A DNA stretch of 64,000 bases from Novosphingobium nitrogenifigens DSM 19370 (GCF_000192575.1 NZ_GL876926.1:503190-567189), one strand, 5' to 3'; positions 40,616 through 50,117 are shown, counted from the first letter of the stretch. Notes: generated from the sequence alone by a model not told the origin. A program made the numbers and translations.

Positions 40616-43297
40616 ATGCGTAAATTTCTGTTGATGATGGTGACGGCGTTTTCGCCGGTGGCGGTGCGTGCGGCCGACGCGCCTCTGATGGCTCCGGTGC
40701 CTGCCTGGGTCGTACCGTCCGCATACAAGGATGCAGCACCTCCTTCGGGAACGGCGGATGCGCCCTATCGCTTGTTGGGTTTGGACGAGCAGATCCGTTT
40801 CCAGCGCGGGGAAGTCGATAAATTCCGGCACGTAGCTTTCCGCATCCTGACTCCCGAAGGTCTCAACGTCGGCAACTTGTCGTTTGCATGGAGTCCGGAT
40901 CGTTCGTCCCTGACCGTGCATAAAATCGTGATCCATCGGGGGGATCGCACGATTGACGTTCTGGCGTCAGGACAGACTTTCACGGTCTTGCGGCGGGAAC
41001 AAAATCTCGACCTTGCCATGCTCGATGGTGTGCTCACCGCCAATATTCAGCCTGAGGGGCTGCAAGTGGGCGATGTCGTTGAATATGCCTATACGATCGC
41101 GACGCGCGACCCGGTCATGAACGGGCATGTCGAGGACGTGATGTCGGCCTGGAACGGCGCTCCGGTGGCACGGATCCATGTGCGGGTCAGTTGGCCCGAT
41201 GACGTTCCTGTCCATTATCGCGAGATGGGGGCCTTGCCGCCGTTCAAGCCGTTTCATGCCGACGGCAGGCAAGTGGTCGAATGGACCATCGACGATGTCG
41301 ATCCAGGTGTGGTGCCTGCCTATGCGCCGGTGCGGTACCGTTTCGGACGGGTCGCCGAGTTCAGCGATTTTGCCGGGTGGGCGGATCTGGCTCATCTGAT
41401 GGCACCGCTTTACGCGACAGCGTCGGCCTTGCCGGTAAGTGGCTCTTTGCACGATGAACTCGAAAAGATCAGGGCGGCATCGCCCGATGCCCATGTCCGT
41501 GCTGAAGCCGCCCTTGCACTGGTCCAGGACCGGGTGCGTTATGTGGCTCTCGAGATGGGCGTCGGCGGCTATGTTCCCGCCGACGCCGCGACGACGTGGT
41601 CACGTCGGTTCGGGGATTGCAAGGCGAAGACCGCGTTGCTGCTGGGGTTGCTGCACGGTCTTGGCATCAAGGCTGTGCCGGTGATCGTCAATGTCGCGGC
41701 CGGGGACGGGATGGACGCGCGGCTGCCGATGGTCGGCGTGTTCAATCACGTGCTGGTGCGTGCGACGATCGCAGGCAAGGTGTACTGGCTTGATGGGACG
41801 CGCAGTTCGCGCCATCGCCTGGTGGCAGACGACGTGCCCTATTTCGGGTGGGGATTGCCGCTCGTGGACGGCAACAATGCACTTGTCCGCATGGTTCCTC
41901 CACCGTCCATGGTGAAGCTGGATGACATGTCGGTGCGCATCGACGCATCTGCGGGTGTGCAGGCAAGCGTTCCGGTTGAAGCCGAACTGGTGCTGACGGG
42001 TGACGTCGGCGCGTCTACCAATGCCTCGATCGCCACTCTGGTCGGGGATAATCGTCAACGCGCTTTCGAGCAGTTGTGGAAAGAGCGGCTAGGAGCGACC
42101 GTCGAGGTCAAATCGACCGCAGCCCATTATGTTCAGACCGATGAGTCCCTGCATCTGACCATGCAGGGGGCCATCAAAATGGATTGGGGTAAGGGCGGGG
42201 AATACGCTCTGCAGCAGGCCTCATTCGGATTTGCCGATGTCGATTTCAGTCGCCATGCGGGGCCTGACGCCAATATCCCCTATGCCGTGCCTTATCCGGC
42301 CTATGGGGGATTCAAGGAAACCATCCAGTTGCCCAAGGGGTTGGGCGTATTCCATATCGGCACCGAGATGGAAGTGAACGAGACCGTGGCCGGTCTCGCC
42401 TTGTATCGCCACGCCGCTTTGCAGGGCGATACGTTCACGATCGAAAAGACGGTGCGTGCAGTTTCGCCCGAATTTCCCGCTGCGGACGCAGTGGCGGCGC
42501 AGGCCCGTCTACGTGCGCTGGCCGTCCGCAATGCCGTGCTGCACATGCCGCTGTCCTATCGGTCGACGAATGCAGACGTGGCGAGCGTCAATGCGGCGGA
42601 ACCGACCACGGCCGATCAATACGTCAACCGGGCAACGGTCAACTTGCGACGTGGCGCTTCGGATCTGGCGATCAGGGACCTCGACAAGGCAATCGCGCTC
42701 GATTCCAATAATGCCTTTGCATGGTGTGACCGCGCGCTGGCTCAATTGGACAGGCATGATCAGATCGCCGCGCGCGCCGACTTGGCGCGGTGTGAGGCGA
42801 TCGATCCCAATGCGGGCCTGACTTTCAAGACACGGGGCGAGTTGGCGCGGGTATCTGGCGATTGGGCAGGGACGCAACGTGCCTATGAACAGGCGCTGTT
42901 GCGGGAACCCGATGAGGTTTTCATCCATGCACGCCTTGCCGAAGCGGCGCTGCATCTGGGCAATGCGAACGAGGCTCTGCGTCAGATCAATTTCGTACCT
43001 GCCGATGGGCCGAGCCGATACTCCGTTCTGCTTTTCAAAGCGGGGGCGCTCGAAAAGGCCGGGCGGAATGCGGAACTGGTCGAAGTTCTGACTGAAATCC
43101 TGCGTGACCGGCCGAACGATGCGCTTGTCTTGCGTGGACGGGCAGCGGCCTATTATCGCATGGGAAAAGTGCAACTGGCGCTCAAGGATCTTGCCGCCCT
43201 GCCCAAGACGGCAGGCCCGGCCAAGGCTGGCCAGCCGCCAGTCATGGTCATGCCTCCGGCCCCGATCAAGCCGGCAGGGAATGGCCAAGTGCCTTGA
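40616..43297 (+). CDS. Exported DUF3857 / transglutaminase-like / TPR protein
   Basis: 893 residues. Signal peptide about 1-20 (MRKFLLMMVTAFSPVAVRAA). DUF3857 domain about 50-240, then a transglutaminase-like domain with a full catalytic triad: Cys335 in RFGDCKAKTALLLGLLHGLG, His378 in FNHVLV and Asp393 in YWLDGT. Beta-rich region about 400-640, and TPR-like helices from about 660 (QYVNRATVNLRRGASDLAIRDLDKAIALDSNNAFAWCDRALAQL, split: YVNRATVNLRRGASD then LAIRDLDKAIALDSN). The chosen ATG at 40616 follows GGGGGCCGA; the frame is open 36 codons more upstream. The transglutaminase may be a protease or amide hydrolase; unknown role. Confidence 0.86.
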   Translation: MRKFLLMMVTAFSPVAVRAADAPLMAPVPAWVVPSAYKDAAPPSGTADAPYRLLGLDEQIRFQRGEVDKFRHVAFRILTPEGLNVGNLSFAWSPDRSSLTVHKIVIHRGDRTIDVLASGQTFTVLRREQNLDLAMLDGVLTANIQPEGLQVGDVVEYAYTIATRDPVMNGHVEDVMSAWNGAPVARIHVRVSWPDDVPVHYREMGALPPFKPFHADGRQVVEWTIDDVDPGVVPAYAPVRYRFGRVAEFSDFAGWADLAHLMAPLYATASALPVSGSLHDELEKIRAASPDAHVRAEAALALVQDRVRYVALEMGVGGYVPADAATTWSRRFGDCKAKTALLLGLLHGLGIKAVPVIVNVAAGDGMDARLPMVGVFNHVLVRATIAGKVYWLDGTRSSRHRLVADDVPYFGWGLPLVDGNNALVRMVPPPSMVKLDDMSVRIDASAGVQASVPVEAELVLTGDVGASTNASIATLVGDNRQRAFEQLWKERLGATVEVKSTAAHYVQTDESLHLTMQGAIKMDWGKGGEYALQQASFGFADVDFSRHAGPDANIPYAVPYPAYGGFKETIQLPKGLGVFHIGTEMEVNETVAGLALYRHAALQGDTFTIEKTVRAVSPEFPAADAVAAQARLRALAVRNAVLHMPLSYRSTNADVASVNAAEPTTADQYVNRATVNLRRGASDLAIRDLDKAIALDSNNAFAWCDRALAQLDRHDQIAARADLARCEAIDPNAGLTFKTRGELARVSGDWAGTQRAYEQALLREPDEVFIHARLAEAALHLGNANEALRQINFVPADGPSRYSVLLFKAGALEKAGRNAELVEVLTEILRDRPNDALVLRGRAAAYYRMGKVQLALKDLAALPKTAGPAKAGQPPVMVMPPAPIKPAGNGQVP

Positions 43298-43321
43298 CTG
43301 GGATGTCGGTGGTGAGAGGCG

Positions 43322-44176
43322 CTACTGTCCAAGAACGATGAGAACACCCGCGCCGAGCGCGATGACGGCGCCGCCGAGGGCGCGCATGCGGTTGACGCGT
43401 TCGTGCAGGAACAGGGCCGCGATGACGAGGCCAAAGACGATCGAGGTTTCGCGAAGGCCCGCAAGGCGCGCGACGTTGCCGAGGCGATAGGCGCCGAGCG
43501 CGCAGCCATAGGAGACGATCGAGAGCGATCCGGCGGCAAGGCCGGGACGCCATTGGGCGCGCGCTTCGCGAAAGAAGGCCGAGCCGCGCCGGATGGCGAA
43601 GAAACCACCGACACCGAACCCGGTCGCCATGAAGTTCCACGCGATATAGCTCAAGGTCTCGGGCGCGGCGCGAACGCCGCTTGCGTCGATGACGGTATAG
43701 GCCGCGATGGAGGCCCCGGTGAGCAGTGCCCAGCCCAGCGCGTGCAGGGGCGGGGCATTGCGTAGCGCGACCAGCAAAGTGCCGAGGCTGACCAGCAGAA
43801 CCCCGGCGCCGATGGCCCATGTCATTGGTTCGCCCAGTACTGCGACGGAGCCGACAGCGGCGATGACCGGGGCGCTGCCGCGCATGACCGGGTAAACCGC
43901 GCTCATGTCGGCGGCTTCGAACGCCCGGATCAGGCACAGGAGATAAACGAGGTGGGTGGCGAGTGATCCGGCGAGCCAAGGCCACGCTGCCCCCGGAAGC
44001 GGGACGAAAAAGGCGAGCGGCAGCACGAGGCACGCGCTCGATCCGTCGATCATCGCGCGTCCGGCCATCTTGTCGCCGCCCGACTTGAAGATCGCATTGA
44101 CGATCGCGTGGGCGGCGCCCGATGTCACCATCATCAACGCGGCGAGCGCCGAGGGCGAAAGGGGCGCCGTCGGCAA
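43322..44176 (-). CDS. EamA/DMT-family transporter
   Basis: 284 residues with about ten hydrophobic segments and two EamA repeats. First half contains FEAADMSAVYPVMRGSAPVIAAVGSVAVLGEP, second half YRLGNVARLAGLRETSIVFGLVIAALFLHE, the loop-and-helix signature before the last segments of each repeat. Probably exports amino acids or metabolites; the substrate cannot be told. It starts 3 bp after the ribH stop, so it is likely the end of a ribB-ribH-transporter unit, which would make a flavin or flavin-precursor exporter possible but unproven. Confidence 0.85.
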   Translation of the reverse strand: MPTAPLSPSALAALMMVTSGAAHAIVNAIFKSGGDKMAGRAMIDGSSACLVLPLAFFVPLPGAAWPWLAGSLATHLVYLLCLIRAFEAADMSAVYPVMRGSAPVIAAVGSVAVLGEPMTWAIGAGVLLVSLGTLLVALRNAPPLHALGWALLTGASIAAYTVIDASGVRAAPETLSYIAWNFMATGFGVGGFFAIRRGSAFFREARAQWRPGLAAGSLSIVSYGCALGAYRLGNVARLAGLRETSIVFGLVIAALFLHERVNRMRALGGAVIALGAGVLIVLGQ

Positions 44177-44178
44177 TG

Positions 44179-44598
44179 TCAGGCGAACCGCTCCTTGAGC
44201 TTGAGCAGGGCGATCGCTGCCTTGGCCGCTTCGCCGCCCTTGTCCTTCTGTTCGGGATCGGCGCGAACGATGGCTTGCGCCTCGTTTTCGACCGTCAGGA
44301 TGCCGTTGCCGATGGCAAGGCCATCCATGGTCAGTGCCATGACGCCGCGCGCGCTTTCGCCCGCCACGATTTCGAAGTGATAGGTTTCGCCGCGAATGAC
44401 GACGCCGATGGCGACATAGCCGTCATACTCGCCGCTCTGGTCGGCCAGCGCGATGGCGGCCGGGATTTCCAGCGCGCCGGGGACAGTGATGACCTCGGCC
44501 TTGTGACCTGCGTCCTTGAGCGCGGCTTTCGCGCCCTTGATCAACATGTCGTTGAGGTGGTCGTAGAAACGGGCTTCGACAATCAGGAACCGGGCCAA
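44179..44598 (-). CDS. ribH: 6,7-dimethyl-8-ribityllumazine synthase
   Basis: Condenses the ribityl-uracil amine with 3,4-dihydroxybutanone phosphate, the penultimate riboflavin step; the DHBP comes from the RibB gene just upstream. 139 residues with [21 protein letters not shown] (the catalytic His is in TYHFEIV, a typical lumazine synthase motif), [10 protein letters not shown] and [17 protein letters not shown]. Slightly short N-terminus compared with the 150-160 residue family. 5 bp after ribB. Confidence 0.94.
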   Translation of the reverse strand: MARFLIVEARFYDHLNDMLIKGAKAALKDAGHKAEVITVPGALEIPAAIALADQSGEYDGYVAIGVVIRGETYHFEIVAGESARGVMALTMDGLAIGNGILTVENEAQAIVRADPEQKDKGGEAAKAAIALLKLKERFA

Positions 44599-44603
44599 GG
44601 GGC

Positions 44604-45875
44604 TTACTCCGCAGTGATCGGACGTTCGCCGACGATATTCAGGCCATAGCCCTCGATCGCGACAACATTGCGATGTGAATTGGTCAACAGGATCATGTCG
44701 TGGATGCCGAGGTCGGCGAGGATCTGTGCGCCGATGCCATAGCTGCGCAAGTCCATGTCGGCCACACCCTTGCCCGCCACTTCGGCGATGAGCTGGGCGG
44801 GGTCGGTGGGCATGAGCATGACGATGACGCCCGCGCCCGCCTTGCCGACTTCGGTCATGGCCCGCTGCAGCACGCGCTTCCTGTCGCCGGGGCGGCCGAG
44901 CACGTCGGACATCACCGACATGGTGTGAACCCGGACCAGAGTCGGCTCGTCGGGCGTGATGGCACCCTTTTGCAGGACGAGATGCACCGATCCATCGACC
45001 TTGTTGCGATAGGTGCGGATGGTCCAGTCACCGCCATAATCGGACTCGAACGGTTCCTGCGCAATGCATTCGACCAGATTGTCGTGGCGGCGGCGATATT
45101 CGATGAGGTCGCGGATCGTCCCGATCTTGAGGTTGTGACGTCGGGCGAAGGGGATGAGGTCGTCCATGCGCGCCATGGTGCCGTCTTCGCGCATGATTTC
45201 GCAGATCACGCCCGACGGATTGAGCCCGGCAAGCCGCGAGATGTCGACGGCCGCTTCGGTATGTCCGGCGCGGACCAGCGCGCCGCCGTCGCGAGCAATC
45301 AGCGGGAACACATGGCCGGGGGTGGCGATGTCGTCCTGCGTCTTGGCAGCGTCGATGGCGACGGCCACGGTGCGCGCGCGATCGGCTGCCGAAATGCCGG
45401 TGGTGACGCCTTCGCGGGCTTCGATCGAGACGGTGAACGCGGTTTCGTGCCGGGTGCGGTTGTTGCGGCTCATCAGTTCGAGGCCGAGCTGTTCGCAACG
45501 CGCGCGGGTCAGGGTAAGGCAGATCAGGCCACGCCCGTGCGTCGCCATGAAATTGATGGCATCGGGCGTCGCCATCTGGGCCGGGATGACCAGATCGCCT
45601 TCGTTTTCGCGGTCTTCGTCATCGACCAGAATGAACATGCGGCCGTTGCGGGCCTCGTCGATGATTTCCTCGATGGGAACCAGAACCTGCGTTTCGTCGC
45701 TTTCGCTCAGGACGCGTTCGAGCTTTGCCAGCGTTTCGGCGGTGGGGTTCCAGTTCGCCTGGGTCAGGTCACGCAGGGTGTTGGCGTGAAGGCCTGCGGC
45801 GCGGGCGAGGCCGGAGCGGGACATGCCGCCTTCGGTGACGAGTCGGCGGATGCGATCGATGAGGTCGGTTGACAT
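44604..45875 (-). CDS. ribB: HTH-RibB fusion: 3,4-dihydroxy-2-butanone 4-phosphate synthase with N-terminal HTH and degenerate RibA-like tail
   Basis: 423 residues in three parts. Residues about 15-58 are a Cro/CI-type helix-turn-helix ([36 protein letters not shown]). Residues about 66-270 are DHBP synthase with the catalytic acidic loop [11 protein letters not shown] (85-95) and [16 protein letters not shown]. Residues about 275-423 match GTP cyclohydrolase II in shape ([32 protein letters not shown]), but the zinc Cys triplet is gone ([20 protein letters not shown] aligned with RVHxECxTGDxFxSxRCDCG) and the QEGRGIGL loop is absent. So RibB activity is likely, RibA activity is not. It precedes ribH by 5 bp. 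Confidence 0.92.
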   Translation of the reverse strand: MSTDLIDRIRRLVTEGGMSRSGLARAAGLHANTLRDLTQANWNPTAETLAKLERVLSESDETQVLVPIEEIIDEARNGRMFILVDDEDRENEGDLVIPAQMATPDAINFMATHGRGLICLTLTRARCEQLGLELMSRNNRTRHETAFTVSIEAREGVTTGISAADRARTVAVAIDAAKTQDDIATPGHVFPLIARDGGALVRAGHTEAAVDISRLAGLNPSGVICEIMREDGTMARMDDLIPFARRHNLKIGTIRDLIEYRRRHDNLVECIAQEPFESDYGGDWTIRTYRNKVDGSVHLVLQKGAITPDEPTLVRVHTMSVMSDVLGRPGDRKRVLQRAMTEVGKAGAGVIVMLMPTDPAQLIAEVAGKGVADMDLRSYGIGAQILADLGIHDMILLTNSHRNVVAIEGYGLNIVGERPITAE

Positions 45876-45897
45876 GCGGGTTGGCTATGTCACTGCG

Positions 45898-45935
45898 ATG
45901 TGATGTGCAAGTGGAAATATCACATGGAGATGTGA
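45898..45935. promoter_or_regulatory. Palindrome and half-site upstream of the HTH-RibB fusion
   Basis: TCACATGGAGATGTGA (45920-45935) has perfect 6-bp arms TCACAT/ATGTGA; an extra ATGTGA copy lies at 45898-45903. They sit 23-60 nt upstream of the ribB start (minus) and about 190-225 bp upstream of the divergent TonB receptor start. Symmetry and length fit a Cro/CI-type dimer, so autoregulation by the fused HTH is an attractive hypothesis. No FMN riboswitch consensus is visible in this gap. Confidence 0.4.
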
Positions 45936-46034
45936 ATTTGCGCTTCGTGCTTGCTGGTCGGGGACTCTTGTGGGCCTTGAAGACACAGTCGTCAAACAAG
46001 AACCATTTCGGCACTTGGGGTTTTAAATAATCGG

Positions 46035-46061
46035 TTGACAAACATTCGGCCTCGTTATGTC
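46035..46061 (+). promoter_or_regulatory. Candidate sigma-70 promoter for the second TonB receptor
   Basis: TTGACA at 46035-46040 and TATGTC at 46056-46061, spacer 15 bp, about 63 bp upstream of the start at 46124. The short spacer makes this a weak candidate. Confidence 0.3.
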
Positions 46062-46123
46062 CTGTGCTCGCGGTAGCTCGCGCGAAAAATGACGGGCACC
46101 GCTGGAGAGAGAGGTCTGAGGCT

Positions 46124-49081
46124 ATGAGGGGCAAGCTTTGCCTGATGGTTGGCGTGTGCGCGTCAGCCATGTCACACCCTGTCCATGCGCAATCCGCAAC
46201 ACCGGCAGGGGCACCGGAAACCACGGGAGTTCAGGAAATCATCGTTACCGCGCAGCGCCAGTCGCAGCGCCTTCAGGAAGTTCCGATCGCGGTCAGCGCC
46301 TTCACCGCCGAAGGGCTGGAGCGACAGCAGATCAAGACCGCAAGCGATCTGCAACTGTCACTGCCCAGCGTGACGTTCACCAAGACCAATTTCACCTCTT
46401 CGAGCTTTACCATTCGCGGGATCGGGGACCTGTGCGTGGGGGTGAGCTGCGACAGCGCGACCGCCATCCATCTCAACGATGCGCCGCTGTTCCAGACTCG
46501 CCTGTTCGAAGGCGAATTCTATGACTTGCGCCAGGTGGAAGTGCTGCGCGGGCCGCAGGGTACGCTCTATGGGCGCAACGCGACGTCGGGCGTGATCAAT
46601 TTCCGGACAGCGCTTCCCAATCTCAACAAGATCGAGGCGTCAGGCGACGTCGAATACGGGAATTACAATTCGGTCAAGGTGAAGGGGATGTTCAATCTGC
46701 CGGTCACGCAGAATCTCGGGCTGCGTGTCGCCGGGTTCTTTACCCGCCGCGACGGGTACACGACCAATCTCTATGACGGGTCGAAGATCGACGGGCGCAA
46801 CATGTACGGCCTGCGCGGTTCACTGCGGTGGGAGCCGTCGCCCACCACCACGGTCGATTTCATGGTGCAGTATTTTCATGAAAACGACAGCCGCATGCGT
46901 ATCCAGAAGCAGCTGTGCCAGGCCGATCCGACTGGTGTGCTCGGATGTCTCAATTCGCGGCTCGACAATTCGGTCTCGAATGCCAATGCAACGCTGGCCG
47001 GCGTTTTGACGTCAAAGGAACTTTTCGCGATCAAGGGGTTACCGACCTCCTTGGCGCTGGGCAGCGTCTATGGCGCCAACCTCTATTCCAATGCGGTCAA
47101 TCCCAGCGATCCGCGTCAGGTCTACACCGCGTTCACGCCGAAATACTATTCCAACGACGTCATCCTGCAAGGCACGCTCAAGCAGGACATCGGCGAAAAG
47201 CTCAGTCTGCGGGTCGAGGGCAACTGGGAGCGCGTCACCGTCGATTCCATGCAGGATTACAACAATGCCCTGCAATCGCGCGCACTGATCCAGCCTGCGT
47301 TGAACACGCTTGCCTATCTGGCGAGCGGTGCGGCAGGGGCGGGACTTGCGACTTATCTGTCTCCGGTCGCCAATGCACTGATGCCCAATGGCCCGACCGG
47401 CGCAATCTGCACCTCGCTGCCGGAGGAAAGTGGAACGGGGGTCTTTGGTGGGCACAGCGCCTGTTCGGACACGCCGCTCGCGTTCGACCGTTCGCGCCAG
47501 ACCAATGTGAGCTGGACCGCAGAGGCGGTGCTGACGTCAAAGTTCGATGGTCGATTCAACTTCCTTCTGGGTGGAATTTATGGTCGTAACAAGCTGAATG
47601 TGAATGATTATTACGTCAACACGTTTGGCCTCGACTACTTTTCGGGCATTGCCGGGACGCTCTCGGCGCTGGGGGCGGGATTGTCGCCTGCCTATCTTGC
47701 GACGCCTTATTATGATAACAATTCCAACTACTTGATGCTCAAGACCTTCGGCATTTTCGGGGAAGCCTACTACAAGGCTACGAACAATCTGAAGTTCACG
47801 GTCGGTTTGCGCTACAATGACGACCGCAAGACGCTGTCGGCGCGGACGACCGTGTTCAGCTGGTTGACGCCGTTCGGATCGACCAATGCCTATAGCTCAC
47901 CCTATTTCGGCTCTTTCGACGCTGACGCAGGGCGTACCGGCAATCAGGCGAACCAGGTGCGGGACGGGCACTATCGTGCGCTGACGGGGCGCGGGGTGAT
48001 CGATTGGCAGATCACGCCCAACAACCTGCTCTATTTTTCCTATTCGCGGGGGTACAAGTCGGGAGGGATAAATCCGCCTTTGTCCAATGTCTTCTCGGTT
48101 CCCGAAAGCTTCCGGCCCGAGTTCGTCAATGCCTTCGAAATCGGTTCCAAGAACACCTTCGGGCATGGCCAACTTCAGTTGAACCTCACCGGCTTCTTTT
48201 ATGATTACAAGGATCTCCAGCTCTCGCGGATCGTTGCACGCACGTCGGTCAACGACAACGTCAGCGCCCATATCTATGGGGTGGAGGCCGAAGCGATCGT
48301 GCGGCCGGTTCGACCGCTCACGCTCAACGTCTCGTTCAGCTACCTCCATACCGAAGTGTCGAGCGACACCTACCTTGCCAATCCGCGTGACTTTGGCGGC
48401 GGCCGGTCGGACGCGGTCATCATCAAGGACCTGACCAACGCGTCGAACTGCGCAGTGGTCCCCGGAACCTCGGGCAATGCGGCGGGGGCCAATGCTTTCG
48501 TCAACACGGTCAATGATATGATCAATGCCGGATCGTTTGCCGGGTCGGGGGTCAATGGTGGTGCAGGGTTGCAGCACACCACGGCTTTTCCCAGTGGCAG
48601 CGGCATTGCCTCGACCGGAGCCTACAGCGTTTGCGCCGTGCTTCAGGGCGTTGCCGCAGCGTCAGGAACCTCGTTCGACGCCAACGGGATCACCGTCCTG
48701 ACCGATGGGGTGAAGGTCAATGTGCGGGGTAATCAGCTCCCCGGCGCCCCGACGTTCAAGGTTGCGGCAGGGGTCCAGTACGAGTTCCTCTCCGGCAAGT
48801 ACACGATCACGCCGCGCGTCGACTTTGCCCTGACCGGGGATTCGACGGGCAGCGTGTTCAACGGGGCGGTAAACGAGATTCCCTCGTACATTCAGGTCAA
48901 CGCCCAGGTGCAGCTCGATGGCCCGGACAAGAAGTGGTACCTGCGCGCCTTCGTGCAGAACCTGACCAACAACAATTCTATCACCGGGCTCTACGTCGGG
49001 GATCAGTCGTCGGGGAATTACACCAATATCTTCACGCTTGATCCGCGCCGCTACGGAATCGCGGCCGGGTTCAAGTTCTGA
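46124..49081 (+). CDS. TonB-dependent outer-membrane receptor (large)
   Basis: 985-residue outer-membrane receptor. Signal peptide about 1-23 (MRGKLCLMVGVCASAMSHPVHAQ), TonB-box-like VQEIIVTAQRQ, plug domain with VEVLRGPQGTLYGRNATSGVINF, and a long barrel ending TLDPRRYGIAAGFKF with the C-terminal aromatic. Longer than the first receptor (774): extra loops with Asn/Gly/Ser-rich stretches and several Cys pairs (for example DLCVGVSCDS and NASNCAVV), as seen in glycan/polyphenol-type receptors. ATG 46124 has a GAGAGAGAGG site. It diverges from HTH-RibB. Ligand unknown; a flavin-related ligand is only a guess from context. Confidence 0.88.
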   Translation: MRGKLCLMVGVCASAMSHPVHAQSATPAGAPETTGVQEIIVTAQRQSQRLQEVPIAVSAFTAEGLERQQIKTASDLQLSLPSVTFTKTNFTSSSFTIRGIGDLCVGVSCDSATAIHLNDAPLFQTRLFEGEFYDLRQVEVLRGPQGTLYGRNATSGVINFRTALPNLNKIEASGDVEYGNYNSVKVKGMFNLPVTQNLGLRVAGFFTRRDGYTTNLYDGSKIDGRNMYGLRGSLRWEPSPTTTVDFMVQYFHENDSRMRIQKQLCQADPTGVLGCLNSRLDNSVSNANATLAGVLTSKELFAIKGLPTSLALGSVYGANLYSNAVNPSDPRQVYTAFTPKYYSNDVILQGTLKQDIGEKLSLRVEGNWERVTVDSMQDYNNALQSRALIQPALNTLAYLASGAAGAGLATYLSPVANALMPNGPTGAICTSLPEESGTGVFGGHSACSDTPLAFDRSRQTNVSWTAEAVLTSKFDGRFNFLLGGIYGRNKLNVNDYYVNTFGLDYFSGIAGTLSALGAGLSPAYLATPYYDNNSNYLMLKTFGIFGEAYYKATNNLKFTVGLRYNDDRKTLSARTTVFSWLTPFGSTNAYSSPYFGSFDADAGRTGNQANQVRDGHYRALTGRGVIDWQITPNNLLYFSYSRGYKSGGINPPLSNVFSVPESFRPEFVNAFEIGSKNTFGHGQLQLNLTGFFYDYKDLQLSRIVARTSVNDNVSAHIYGVEAEAIVRPVRPLTLNVSFSYLHTEVSSDTYLANPRDFGGGRSDAVIIKDLTNASNCAVVPGTSGNAAGANAFVNTVNDMINAGSFAGSGVNGGAGLQHTTAFPSGSGIASTGAYSVCAVLQGVAAASGTSFDANGITVLTDGVKVNVRGNQLPGAPTFKVAAGVQYEFLSGKYTITPRVDFALTGDSTGSVFNGAVNEIPSYIQVNAQVQLDGPDKKWYLRAFVQNLTNNNSITGLYVGDQSSGNYTNIFTLDPRRYGIAAGFKF

Positions 49082-49121
49082 CCCGTTGGGGGGCCGGTCC
49101 GCTTGCGGGCCGGCAAGAGGG

Positions 49122-49158
49122 AACGCCGGAGGCCATCCTGTGCCTCCGGCGTTTTTTC
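49122..49158 (+). terminator. Terminator of the second TonB receptor
   Basis: AACGCCGGAGGC (49122-49133) pairs with GCCTCCGGCGTT (49142-49153), 8-nt loop, then a run of six U. Clear intrinsic terminator 40 nt after the stop. Confidence 0.9.
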
Positions 49159-49160
49159 CT

Positions 49161-49979
49161 TCAGTGCCGCAGGGCGTTCGATGTCCGGTCCGTCGCGAGC
49201 TGATAGTGGTGGAGACGGTCGCGTTCCATGCGTTCGAGCAGCGGATTGTCGTGAAAGGGGGAGACCACCTCGGCCATGACGTCGGCCCAGGGGGCATTGC
49301 TGTCGAACAGGATGCCGAGGCCGAAGATCGCCGGCACATGCGCATAGAGCAGGGTGCGATCGTCGTCTTCGGACAAGCTGATAAAGTCCTCGATCGCCGT
49401 CAGAACCCCATTGCGGGGCCCGCCTGCCCGCAGGGCGACAGCGCTGTTGCGGGGGGGGCGAAAACCGCGATCGATATGATGGCCGGGATCGTCGAGCATG
49501 ACCCTCGCATTGAAGCTGTAGGGCTGCCTGAATTCCCGGGGGATGCGTTCGGGGACATCGTACATGTCCCGGCGGGAACACGGCCAGCCAACATCGTGCA
49601 GGATCACCAGCAGTGGCTTGCCGTCCCGTCGGGCGATGACGTCGGCAGCGGCCAGTTCGTTGAAAACGGTATAATAGTTGTGGTCGCCGTTGATCAGCCA
49701 GGCATCCACGCCGCTGATCGTGTCGATGACGTCGAGGCTGTGTTCGGGGACATGGTGGACTTGTGGCGTCCGGTCGATCCAGGCGAGCAGTTCGGGGCCG
49801 GGCGACGGCTCGATCGTGATGAGCTGGCCGTCCTTGCGCGTGCAGAAATCGGCGAGAAAACGGGTCGTTCCACCGTGCTCCGCACCGATTTCAAGGATGG
49901 TCCGCGCGCCCGCCACTTCGAGCAGTTCGACGATGAGGTCGCGGAATTCGGCCATCGAGTGAAGCAGAAGATCCTTCAT
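49161..49979 (-). CDS. Class I SAM-dependent methyltransferase, substrate unknown
   Basis: 272 residues. A Rossmann fold begins at ILEIGAEHGGTTRFLADFC (motif I, GxxxG variant) with LITIEPSPG and AWLINGDHNYYTVFNEL (Asp-His-Asn-Tyr resembles cephalosporin-hydroxylase-like and CmcI/Methyltransf_24 families, where an aspartate/histidine pair binds a metal), and ILHDVGWP downstream. I cannot assign a substrate. Convergent with the TonB receptor across the terminator; pncB follows 138 bp upstream on the same strand. It may be a sugar or polyketide O-methyltransferase. Confidence 0.75.
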   Translation of the reverse strand: MKDLLLHSMAEFRDLIVELLEVAGARTILEIGAEHGGTTRFLADFCTRKDGQLITIEPSPGPELLAWIDRTPQVHHVPEHSLDVIDTISGVDAWLINGDHNYYTVFNELAAADVIARRDGKPLLVILHDVGWPCSRRDMYDVPERIPREFRQPYSFNARVMLDDPGHHIDRGFRPPRNSAVALRAGGPRNGVLTAIEDFISLSEDDDRTLLYAHVPAIFGLGILFDSNAPWADVMAEVVSPFHDNPLLERMERDRLHHYQLATDRTSNALRH

Positions 49980-50117
49980 GACATACCGCTTTTATAGGCG
50001 GGCAAGGGCATGCGCGCCGTTTCTATGGCGCGAGGGGGTAGTTTATCGTGGTTTGCATGACGTCCTCAGAAGCCTACGTACTTTCGCGCGAAGACGACGA
50101 ATGCACGGATTTCCGCG

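Noticed and set aside
45876..46123. FMN riboswitch upstream of ribB
   Set aside because: I looked for the RFN-type conserved sequence and do not see it; only the TCACAT/ATGTGA palindrome stands out.
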